Positions 57,468-64,000 of a stretch of 64,000 nt of DNA are shown here, one piece after another. Made by a program: the position numbers and the translations under genes. The notes beneath the pieces were generated by a model. That model was not told the origin of the DNA. It worked only from the letters and a program-made list of their open reading frames with translations, and did no database searches. Source of the stretch: Polyangia bacterium (GTDB taxonomy: Bacteria; Myxococcota_A; Polyangia; Fen-1088); contig DATATI010000001.1 in NCBI GenBank assembly GCA_036268875.1, positions 1 through 64,000 of the forward strand, given 5' to 3'. Within the stretch, counting starts at the first letter, position 1, and each line of letters starts with the position of its first letter.

Positions 57468-58316
57468 ATGAGCCGCGACCACTACGCGCTGACCATCGAT
57501 GGTACCCACCACGTTCAGCTGGATAAGGTCGACCCGGCCGACAGCGCTGGCGTCGACAAAGAAAAAGGCCACGCACTGCTGGAAAAGCTGGGCAACGAAT
57601 ACGCCGAGCTAAGCAACCTTTTGACCTACGCCGGCCAGCACGCCTTGCTGGTGGTCCTGCAGGGACGCGACGCCTCGGGCAAGGACGGGGCCATCCGCAA
57701 GATCTTGGAGTTCTCCAACGTGCAGAACGCGCACGTGGCGCCGTTCAAGATACCGACCCTCGAAGAGAAGGCCCACGATTTCCTGTGGCGCGCGCACAAG
57801 GTGGTCCCGCCGCGCGGCCACATCGGCATGTTCAACCGGTCGCACTATGAAGACGTCATCGCCGCTCGCGTCCACCACCTGGTGCCCGAACGGGTCTGGA
57901 AGGGACGTTTCGAGCACATCAACGGGTTTGAAAACTTGCTGCGCGATGCCGACGTGATCGTGCTGAAGTTCTATCTGCACGTCAGCAAGAAGGAACAGCG
58001 CGAGCGTCTGCTGGCCCGCGAAAAGGATCCGCGCACCGCCTGGAAGCTGAACCCGGAAGACTGGCGCGAGCTGGCTCTGCTGGACGAGGTGAACGCTGCC
58101 TATCACGACGCCATCGACAAATGCAGCAGCCGTGCCCTGCCCTGGTACATCGTCCCGGCCGATAAAAAGTGGTTTCGCAATCTGGCCATCATGCAGCGCC
58201 TGGTGCTGGCGCTGCGGCCGTACCGAAAGATCTGGCTTGCCGCGCTGAAGGAGATGGGCCGGGCGGCGATGAAAGAGATCCGGGCGCTGCACCGGCAGAC
58301 AAATCAGCGGGCCTGA
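57468..58316 (+). CDS. ppk2: Polyphosphate kinase 2 family protein (PPK2)
   Basis: The 282-residue PPK2 enzyme transfers phosphate between polyphosphate and nucleotides. It has Walker A GRDASGKDG (residues 66-74), PPRGHIGMFNRSHYEDV in the lid region, FYLHVSKKEQRERL, and WYIVPADKKWFRNL near the end. The single-domain length fits class I or III. Direction and nucleotide cannot be fixed from sequence. It is in the same direction as the ligase gene, and both are possible stress or repair functions. Confidence 0.92.
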   Translation: MSRDHYALTIDGTHHVQLDKVDPADSAGVDKEKGHALLEKLGNEYAELSNLLTYAGQHALLVVLQGRDASGKDGAIRKILEFSNVQNAHVAPFKIPTLEEKAHDFLWRAHKVVPPRGHIGMFNRSHYEDVIAARVHHLVPERVWKGRFEHINGFENLLRDADVIVLKFYLHVSKKEQRERLLAREKDPRTAWKLNPEDWRELALLDEVNAAYHDAIDKCSSRALPWYIVPADKKWFRNLAIMQRLVLALRPYRKIWLAALKEMGRAAMKEIRALHRQTNQRA

Positions 58317-58329
58317 GGCGCCGCCGCGG

Positions 58330-59385
58330 TCAGCGGTACTCTTCCAGCAGCTTGTTCAGCGCGGCGCTGCCGGGGCAGAGCTTTTCGTACGGGATCTGGG
58401 TCAGCGGCGCGTCGGGCGTTTTGTTCATCTCGTGCATGTCGGCGCGGTCCTCGTCGAGATACAAAAGCCCGGTCGGCACCTCGCCTTTGCCCTGGTGCTC
58501 TTGCAGGTACGCGGACACCTTCTTGGCGTCGCGCGGATCGTAGTCGGCGGCGACCTTGGTGAAGCGCACCACGCTGCCGTCGTGAAGGGTCACGCTGGTG
58601 GCGCTGCCGGCGTCGTAGTCGGCGGTGATCTCTTCGGCGTGCGGCACGAAGTCCGATTGCACCACCTGCATGAGGTGCTTGCGCGTGTAGAGATAACTCT
58701 TGGTCGAGCCTTCATGGTCGTTGAAGGTCACGCACGGCGAGATGACGTCGATGATGGCGAACCCGCGGTGCGAAAGCCCCGCCTTCAGCAGCGGCACCAG
58801 CTGGGCCTTGTCGCCCGAGAAGCTGCGGGCCACGAACGTCGCGCCCAGGTTCAAGGCCAGCATTACAGGATCGATCGGGCTGTACTGGTTGGCGTCGCCC
58901 TTTTTACTTTTCGAACCGACGTCGGCCGAGGCGGAGAACTGGCCCTTGGTCAGGCCGTAGACGCCGTTGTTCTCGATGACGTACAGCATGTTGACGTTGC
59001 GGCGGATGACGTGGGCCAGCTGGCCAAGGCCGATGGACAGCGAATCGCCGTCGCCGGAGATCCCGATGTACTGCAACGATTTGTTGGCGGCGTTGGCCCC
59101 GCTGACGATGGACGGCATGCGGCCGTGCGCCGAGTTGAAACCGTGCGCCCCGCCCACGAAGTAGGTCGGCGTCTTCGACGAGCAGCCGATGCCGGAAAGT
59201 TTCGCGATCATGTGCGGCGGCGTGGCCAGCTCGTAGAACGCCTTCACGATGGCGGCGGTGATCGAATCGTGGCCGCAGCCGGCGCACAGCGTGGACATCG
59301 ACCCTTCATAGTCGCGCACGGTGAGACCGATTTCATTCGGGCGCAGGTGCGGGTGCAGGACGGCTGGTTTTTTGATCGACGGCAT
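58330..59385 (-). CDS. korB: 2-oxoacid:ferredoxin oxidoreductase subunit beta (KorB-like)
   Basis: This is the thiamine diphosphate subunit of a 2-oxoacid (most likely 2-oxoglutarate) oxidoreductase. The 351-residue protein has CAGCGHDSI at the start and the TPP motif GDGDSLSIGLGQLAHVIRRN through NNGVYGLTKGQ. ISPCVTFND supplies a further Cys. It starts 5 bases after the KorA stop. The enzyme passes electrons to ferredoxin. It is the last gene of a three-gene operon with korA and a GltD-like flavoprotein. Confidence 0.93.
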   Translation of the reverse strand: MPSIKKPAVLHPHLRPNEIGLTVRDYEGSMSTLCAGCGHDSITAAIVKAFYELATPPHMIAKLSGIGCSSKTPTYFVGGAHGFNSAHGRMPSIVSGANAANKSLQYIGISGDGDSLSIGLGQLAHVIRRNVNMLYVIENNGVYGLTKGQFSASADVGSKSKKGDANQYSPIDPVMLALNLGATFVARSFSGDKAQLVPLLKAGLSHRGFAIIDVISPCVTFNDHEGSTKSYLYTRKHLMQVVQSDFVPHAEEITADYDAGSATSVTLHDGSVVRFTKVAADYDPRDAKKVSAYLQEHQGKGEVPTGLLYLDEDRADMHEMNKTPDAPLTQIPYEKLCPGSAALNKLLEEYR

Positions 59386-59390
59386 GGCGA

Positions 59391-61205
59391 CTAACCCTCC
59401 AAATGCCCAAGCTGGCTGGTGACGCCGTCGATGACGTGACGGCTGGACAGCGGAAAACCGCCGTACACCAAGATAGGCCGCAGCTTTTCTTTCTTCACCG
59501 ACGTCTCCATGGTCAAGAGCGTGCGCAGCTGGGCGTCGCGGTTCTGCTCGACGACGAAGATGCGCTCGTGGGCGGCCAGAAAAGCCTCGACCCGATCGTC
59601 GAAGGGGAAGCCGCGCACGCGCATGTAGTCGGCGATGATCCCGCGTTCGGCCAGGGCGTCGACCGCCTCGCGCACGGCGGCGTCGCAGCCGCCCAGCGAG
59701 ATGATGCCGAAGCTGGCGTCGGGTTGATTGCGAATGATCGGGGCCGGCACCGCCGAGGCCGCCGCCTTGTGCTTGCGGGCCAGGCGATCCATCACCTCCT
59801 GGTATTCGTCGGGGATCTCGGTGTAGACGCCCAGCTTGTTGTGGCCGGAGCCGCGGGTAAAGAAGGCACCCTTGGCGTGCACGCCGGGTAGCGTGCGGGC
59901 CGCCACCTGATCGGAGTTCTCCGGCGAATAACGATGAAACTTGGGCATGGCCTCCAGCTCGGCGGCGGTCAGCACGCGGCCGCGGTTGGGGCGATAGCGG
60001 TCGTCCCATTTGAGGCGCGAGATCACCCAGTCGTTCATGCCGATGTCGAGATCGGACAGCAGCAGCACGGGGGTCTGAAAGCGTTCGGCCAGATCGAAGG
60101 CGTCGACGGCGAAGTAAAAGCACTCCTCCGGGCTGGAGGGAAACAAGAGGATGTGTTTGGTGTCGCCGTGCGAGGCGTAGGCGCACGAAAGAATGTCCGC
60201 CTGCTGGGTGCGCGTCGGCATGCCCGTCGACGGGCCGGTGCGCTGCACGTCGATGATCACCGCCGGGATCTCGGCGTAGTACGCCAGGCCAATCAGCTCG
60301 CTCATCAGCGAGATCCCCGGCCCGGCCGTCGAGGTGAACGAGCGCGCGCCGTTCCAGTTGGCGCCGATGACCATGCCGATGGCGGACAGCTCGTCCTCCG
60401 CCTGCAGGATGCAGTAGTTGTTCTTGCCGGTCTCCGGGTCCTTGCGGAACTCCTCGCAGAAGCCCTTGAACGCGTCCATCACCGACGTGGCCGGCGTGAT
60501 CGGGTACCAGGCCGCCACCGTCGCGCCGGCATACACACAGCCGAGGGCGAGGGCGGTGTTGCCGTCGATGAGGACGCGGTCGTCGGTGGCGTGCATCTTC
60601 TCCAGATGGAACGGCAGCGGGCATTCGAGCTCGCTCTTGGCGTAGTCAAAGCCGGCGCGCAGAGCGCGGTGGTTGGATTCGAGAAGCGGCTTTTTCCTGG
60701 AGAACTTCTCTTCCAGCATGTGGTCGAGGATCTCCATGTCCACATCCAGCAGCGCCACCAGCGCGCCCAGGTAGGCAATGTTCTTCATCAGGGTGCGCTC
60801 GCGCGAGCTCTTGAAGATTTCGTTGCACATCGCCGCCAGCGGCACACCCAGGAACGTGATGTCGGCGCGGGCCAGCGACGCATCCAGTGGCCAGCTTGAG
60901 TCGTGCAGAAGATAGCCGCCGCTGCGCACCTCCTTGACGTCGCGAGCGTACGTCTCGGCGTTCATGGCGATGATGAGGTCGTATTCCAGCGCCCGGGAGG
61001 TGTGGCCGCTCTTGTTGACGCGCACCTCGTACCAGGTGGGCAGGCCCTGAATGTTCGAGGGAAACAGGTTTTTTCCCGACACGGGGATGCCCATGCGGAA
61101 GATCGCCTGCATCAAAAGCCCGTTCGCGCTGGCCGACCCCGTGCCGTTGACGTTGGCCAGCTTCAGCGCGAAGTCGTTGACTCTAACGATTCTTTCTTGA
61201 TGCAC
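59391..61205 (-). CDS. korA: 2-oxoacid:ferredoxin oxidoreductase gamma-alpha fusion subunit (KorA-like)
   Basis: The 604-residue product fuses the gamma domain (about 1-190; NGLLMQAIFRMGIPVSGKNLFPSNIQGLPTWYEVRV) to the alpha domain (WYPITPATSVMDAF, STAGPGISLMSELIGLAYYAEIPAVIIDVQRTGPSTGMPT). The GTG at 61205 opens VHQERIVRVNDF and overlaps the end of the flavoprotein gene by 23 bases; the frame upstream of it is antisense-like and is rejected. Together with KorB it makes a two-subunit enzyme. Confidence 0.92.
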   Translation of the reverse strand: MHQERIVRVNDFALKLANVNGTGSASANGLLMQAIFRMGIPVSGKNLFPSNIQGLPTWYEVRVNKSGHTSRALEYDLIIAMNAETYARDVKEVRSGGYLLHDSSWPLDASLARADITFLGVPLAAMCNEIFKSSRERTLMKNIAYLGALVALLDVDMEILDHMLEEKFSRKKPLLESNHRALRAGFDYAKSELECPLPFHLEKMHATDDRVLIDGNTALALGCVYAGATVAAWYPITPATSVMDAFKGFCEEFRKDPETGKNNYCILQAEDELSAIGMVIGANWNGARSFTSTAGPGISLMSELIGLAYYAEIPAVIIDVQRTGPSTGMPTRTQQADILSCAYASHGDTKHILLFPSSPEECFYFAVDAFDLAERFQTPVLLLSDLDIGMNDWVISRLKWDDRYRPNRGRVLTAAELEAMPKFHRYSPENSDQVAARTLPGVHAKGAFFTRGSGHNKLGVYTEIPDEYQEVMDRLARKHKAAASAVPAPIIRNQPDASFGIISLGGCDAAVREAVDALAERGIIADYMRVRGFPFDDRVEAFLAAHERIFVVEQNRDAQLRTLLTMETSVKKEKLRPILVYGGFPLSSRHVIDGVTSQLGHLEG

Positions 61206-62976
61206 CGTTTTGTCCCGCGTGAGGAAGGATGAGCTCGAACTTCTGCATGTCCCAGGCTGCCGTCGGGCACCGTTCGGCGCACAGGCCGCAGTGCACGCAG
61301 ACGTCTTCATCTTTCACCATCACCCGCGTGGTCTGCGGCAGCGGGCCCGAAACGAAGATGTCCTGGGTCTCGTTCTCGGCCGGCACGGTCAGCCGCGGGC
61401 GCAGCTCCGCTTCCTCGCCGCCCGGCGTGATGGTCAGGCAGTGCACCGGGCAGATGTCCACACAGGCGTCGCACTCGATGCACAGCTTGTCGGTGAACAC
61501 CGTCTCGACGTCGCAGTTGAGGCAGCGCTGCACTTCCTTGGCGGTCTGCTCGAGATCAAAGCCGAGTTCGACCTCGATGTTGAGCTGGGCGAAGCGCTGG
61601 CGCAGGTCGACATGCTTCATCTTGGCGCGCTTGGCCGGGTTGTAATCGTTGCTGTAGGTCCACTCGTTGAACCCCATCTTCTGGGTGGTGAGGTTCATCC
61701 CCTGCGGCGGCCGTTCCGTCACCGGCACGCCCTGACAGTGGTTGTGAATGGAGATGGCCGCCTCGTGCGCGTGGGCCACGGCCCAGATGATGTTCTTGGG
61801 GCCAAACGCCGCATCACCGCCGAAGAACACGCCGGGCAGCGTCGACTGCATGGTCGCCTGATCGACCACCGGCACGTCCCACTTGTCGAAGGTGATGCCG
61901 ACGTCGCGCTCGATCCATGGGAAGGCGTTCTCTTGCCCGATGGCCAGGATGACGTCGTCGGCGGGCAGGAAGACCGTCTCCAGCACCTTGGACTTCTGAC
62001 CGCCTTTGCCGTCGTCGACATACTCGACGCGATCGAATTCCATGCCGCGCAGCTTGCCGCCTTCGACCACGAACTTCTTGGGCACATGGTTGACGACGAT
62101 CTGGATCAGCTCTTCCTCGGCGTCTTCCAGCTCCCAGGGCGACGCCTTGAAGAACTGGCGCGGGCGGCGGGCCATGACCTTGATGTCCTTGCCGCCCAGG
62201 CGCCGCGAGGTGCGACAGCAGTCCATGGCCGTGTTGCCGACGCCGATGATAAGGACGCGCTCGCCGATCTTGTCGATGTGTTCGAAGGCGACGCTTTCCA
62301 GCCAGTCGATGCCGATGTGGATGCGCTCGGCGCCTTCCTTGCGACCGGGGAGATCCAGTTCCTTGCCGCGCGGGGCGCCCGTACCGACGAAGACGGCGTC
62401 GAAGTTTTCTTTCAGCAGCGCCTTCAGGCTGCCGACCGGCGTGCTGTACCGGATGTCGACGCCCATGTTCAGGATCATCCCGATCTCGTCGTCGAGGACG
62501 GCGCGCGGCAAGCGAAAGACCGGAACGTTGGTGCGCATCAGGCCGCCGGCCTCGGCGGATTTTTCGAAGATGACGACCTCGTAACCAAGCGGCATCAAAT
62601 CGTTGGCCACCGCCAGCGACGCCGGACCGGCGCCGATGCAGGCCACGCGCTTGCCGTTGCGCTGGGCCGGCGCCTTCGGCAGGCGATCGGTGATGTCGCC
62701 GCGCAGGTCGGCGGCCACGCGCTTGAGACGGCAGATGGCCACCGGCTTGTCGTCGATGCGCTCGCGGCGGCAGGCCGGCTCGCAGGGGCGATCGCAGGTG
62801 CGGCCCAAGATGCCCGGGAAGACATTCGATTCGCGGTTCAGCATGTACGCGTCGGCGTACTGCTCTTGCGCGATCATGCGGATGTAACCAGGAACGTTGG
62901 TGTGCGCCGGACAGGCCCACTGACAGTCGACGACCTTGTGGAAATAATTCGGGTTCCGGACGTCCGTGGGTTTCAC
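61183..62976 (-). CDS. GltD-like FAD/NAD(P)-binding oxidoreductase with C-terminal ferredoxin domain
   Basis: The 597-residue flavoprotein is of the glutamate synthase small subunit type. It has an N-terminal Fe-S region (CQWACPAHTNVPGY and CDRPCEPACRR), FAD-binding GAGPASLAVANDL, NAD(P)-binding GVGNTAMDCC and GGDAAFGPKN. Two 4Fe-4S ferredoxin motifs follow at the C-terminus (CIECDACVDICP and CVHCGLCAERCP). As the first gene of the korA-korB operon it is likely to connect the oxidoreductase to NAD(P)H through its own ferredoxin domain. Confidence 0.92.
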   Translation of the reverse strand: MKPTDVRNPNYFHKVVDCQWACPAHTNVPGYIRMIAQEQYADAYMLNRESNVFPGILGRTCDRPCEPACRRERIDDKPVAICRLKRVAADLRGDITDRLPKAPAQRNGKRVACIGAGPASLAVANDLMPLGYEVVIFEKSAEAGGLMRTNVPVFRLPRAVLDDEIGMILNMGVDIRYSTPVGSLKALLKENFDAVFVGTGAPRGKELDLPGRKEGAERIHIGIDWLESVAFEHIDKIGERVLIIGVGNTAMDCCRTSRRLGGKDIKVMARRPRQFFKASPWELEDAEEELIQIVVNHVPKKFVVEGGKLRGMEFDRVEYVDDGKGGQKSKVLETVFLPADDVILAIGQENAFPWIERDVGITFDKWDVPVVDQATMQSTLPGVFFGGDAAFGPKNIIWAVAHAHEAAISIHNHCQGVPVTERPPQGMNLTTQKMGFNEWTYSNDYNPAKRAKMKHVDLRQRFAQLNIEVELGFDLEQTAKEVQRCLNCDVETVFTDKLCIECDACVDICPVHCLTITPGGEEAELRPRLTVPAENETQDIFVSGPLPQTTRVMVKDEDVCVHCGLCAERCPTAAWDMQKFELILPHAGQNGASRKNR

Positions 62977-63260
62977 CGGCTCTGCTCTCCGTGCTCTTGG
63001 ATACGGTCGAAGGAAGCGGACTCTAAAACGAACGCGTTCCCACCGCCACCGACACCACTGAGGGAAAGCCCTGCCGCGCCCGGTATCTACGAATTACGTC
63101 GATTCATTTAGCAGGTTTCCGGCTTGTTTGTCAGGAAACAAACGCCCACCCGCGACAAGAGCCGGGCCCGGATGCTAAACACGCACGGTGTCTCCGGCGG
63201 GCAAAGCCCGCCTGCGATCCGCCAGGGGGTACCAGGATCGGGAGTGGATGTCCCGCGCAG
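62977..63260. other. Intergenic region, 284 bases, with several inverted repeats
   Basis: Besides the hairpin at 63196-63212, the region holds GTTTCC...GGAAAC arms overlapping TTGTTT-GTCAGG-AAACAA near 63115-63140, and CCGGGCCCGG near 63164. It should hold the promoter of the flavoprotein-korAB operon, but no clear boxes are seen. No coding frame looks real. Confidence 0.4.
63196..63212. terminator. GGCGGGC-AAA-GCCCGCC hairpin downstream of the glycogen phosphorylase gene
   Basis: A perfect 7-base GC stem with an AAA loop lies about 50 bases past the stop of the glycogen phosphorylase gene. There is no T tract on the minus strand. It may be a terminator or RNA-stabilising hairpin. Confidence 0.35.
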
Positions 63261-64000
63261 CTATCGATCGATGAGGTTGAGGTCCGTCTTCCGCGGGCGG
63301 ATGTGCCAGATTTCTTCGGCGTATTGACGGATCGTGTTGTCGCTGGAGAATTGGCTTCCGCCGGCGATGTTCAGGGCGGCGCGGCGCGACCAGACGCGGG
63401 GCTGGCGATAGACGGTGCCGGCCTCGGCTTCGCGGGCGACGTAGCTGTCGAAGTCGGCGCAGACCATGAAGGCGTCGTGGTCGCGCAGGCTGTTGACGAT
63501 GGGTTTGTACCGATCGCGTTCGCCCAGGCTGAAGAAGCCAGAGGCCATCAGGTCCAGCGCTTCGGCCAGGACCGGCGATCGATCGATGAAGGCGCGCGGG
63601 TCATAGCCGGTTTCCCAAAGTTCGGCCACCTGGCGGGTGTCCATCCCGAAAAGGAAGAAGTTCTCGTGACCGACGGCGTCGCGGATCTCGATGTTGGCGC
63701 CGTCCAGCGTGCCCAGGGTCAGCGCCCCGTTCAAGGCGAACTTCATGTTGCTGGTGCCGGAGGCTTCCTTGCCGGCGGTGGAGATCTGCACGGACAGATC
63801 GGCCGCCGGAATGATCGCCTGGGCCAGCGACACGCCGTAGTTCGGCACGAACACCATGGCCAGCCGTCCGCGCACCAGCGGGTCGGCGTTGATCACCGCG
63901 GCCACGTCGTTCAGCAGGCGGATGTGCAGCTTGGCCATGGTGTAACCGGGCGCGGCCTTGCCGGCGAAGATGTACGCGCGCGGCACGGTGTCCAGCGATG
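63261..64000 (-). CDS. glgP: Glycogen phosphorylase, C-terminal part (partial)
   Basis: The coding frame runs to the window end, so the N-terminal two thirds are missing. The visible 245 or so residues carry RAYIFAGKAAPGY, FVPNYGVSLAQAIIPAADLSVQISTAGKEASGTSNMK (PLP-site region: GKEASGT) and TLGTLDGANIEI, which are strongly conserved in GT35 alpha-glucan phosphorylases. It would release glucose-1-phosphate from storage glucan. The C-terminus (IRQYAEEIWHIRP) is normal. Confidence 0.95.
   Translation of the reverse strand, partial: SLDTVPRAYIFAGKAAPGYTMAKLHIRLLNDVAAVINADPLVRGRLAMVFVPNYGVSLAQAIIPAADLSVQISTAGKEASGTSNMKFALNGALTLGTLDGANIEIRDAVGHENFFLFGMDTRQVAELWETGYDPRAFIDRSPVLAEALDLMASGFFSLGERDRYKPIVNSLRDHDAFMVCADFDSYVAREAEAGTVYRQPRVWSRRAALNIAGGSQFSSDNTIRQYAEEIWHIRPRKTDLNLIDR

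Noticed and set aside
61210-63111. 633-residue open frame opposite the flavoprotein
   Set aside because: It is Asp/Val/His-rich antisense text of a clear gene on the other strand.

Overview
The window is high-GC bacterial DNA, densely coded on both strands. No rRNA, tRNA, CRISPR array, insertion sequence or phage gene is visible. Three large Ser/Thr protein kinases (one fused to HDOD, two carrying TPR arrays), many lipoproteins and Pro/Ala-rich exported proteins, an MCE lipid-transport operon and a 2-oxoacid:ferredoxin oxidoreductase point to a Myxococcota-type (deltaproteobacterial) diderm. That assignment is inferred from gene content; no phylogenetic marker was compared.

Layout. 1-4640: tail of an exported protein, then clpS-clpA (N-degron proteolysis), queG (queuosine) and a soluble ABC ATPase, all on the minus strand. 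4680-12836: a 1367-residue kinase/ATPase/TPR protein divergent from hrpB and an aminopeptidase P gene. 13050-14840: a small accessory patch with two short genes, a GNAT gene, the wreck of a sigma factor with a SnoaL-like tail and another protein-like remnant. 14842-20985: the classic yceD-rpmF-plsX-fabH-fabD-fabG-acpP-fabF lipid operon on the minus strand, behind a near-consensus promoter. 21082-25506: alr-mlaE-mlaF-mlaD, in which MlaD carries a long helical region and a beta-rich C-terminus that may be an outer-membrane barrel.

25564-33103: a Crp/Fnr regulator, metallophosphoesterase, HtrA protease, zinc alcohol dehydrogenase, a half-size UPF0016 transporter and the kinase-HDOD fusion. 33126-37624: a carbohydrate locus with a DUF2334 deacetylase-like protein, a PHP-glycosyltransferase fusion and a divergent six-hairpin glycosidase-like protein. 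37671-42949: aldehyde dehydrogenase, MFS exporter, M1 aminopeptidase. 43044-50438: envelope proteins around a kinase with an unusually long activation segment, including an exported protein with three WKDPFAD repeats. 50522-56347: a BlaI/M56 sensor pair, then a ThuA-like lipoprotein, a beta-propeller/di-haem cytochrome lipoprotein and a polytopic membrane protein.

56441-64000: a stand-alone LigD-type DNA ligase, a PPK2 polyphosphate kinase, a three-gene 2-oxoacid:ferredoxin oxidoreductase operon (GltD-like flavoprotein, KorA, KorB) and the C-terminal part of glycogen phosphorylase, cut by the window end. Most of the window is ordinary core genome. The less usual parts are the MlaD architecture, the kinase architectures, the WKDPFAD protein, the PHP-GT locus, the ThuA/cytochrome cluster and the decayed patch at 13.6-14.8 kb.
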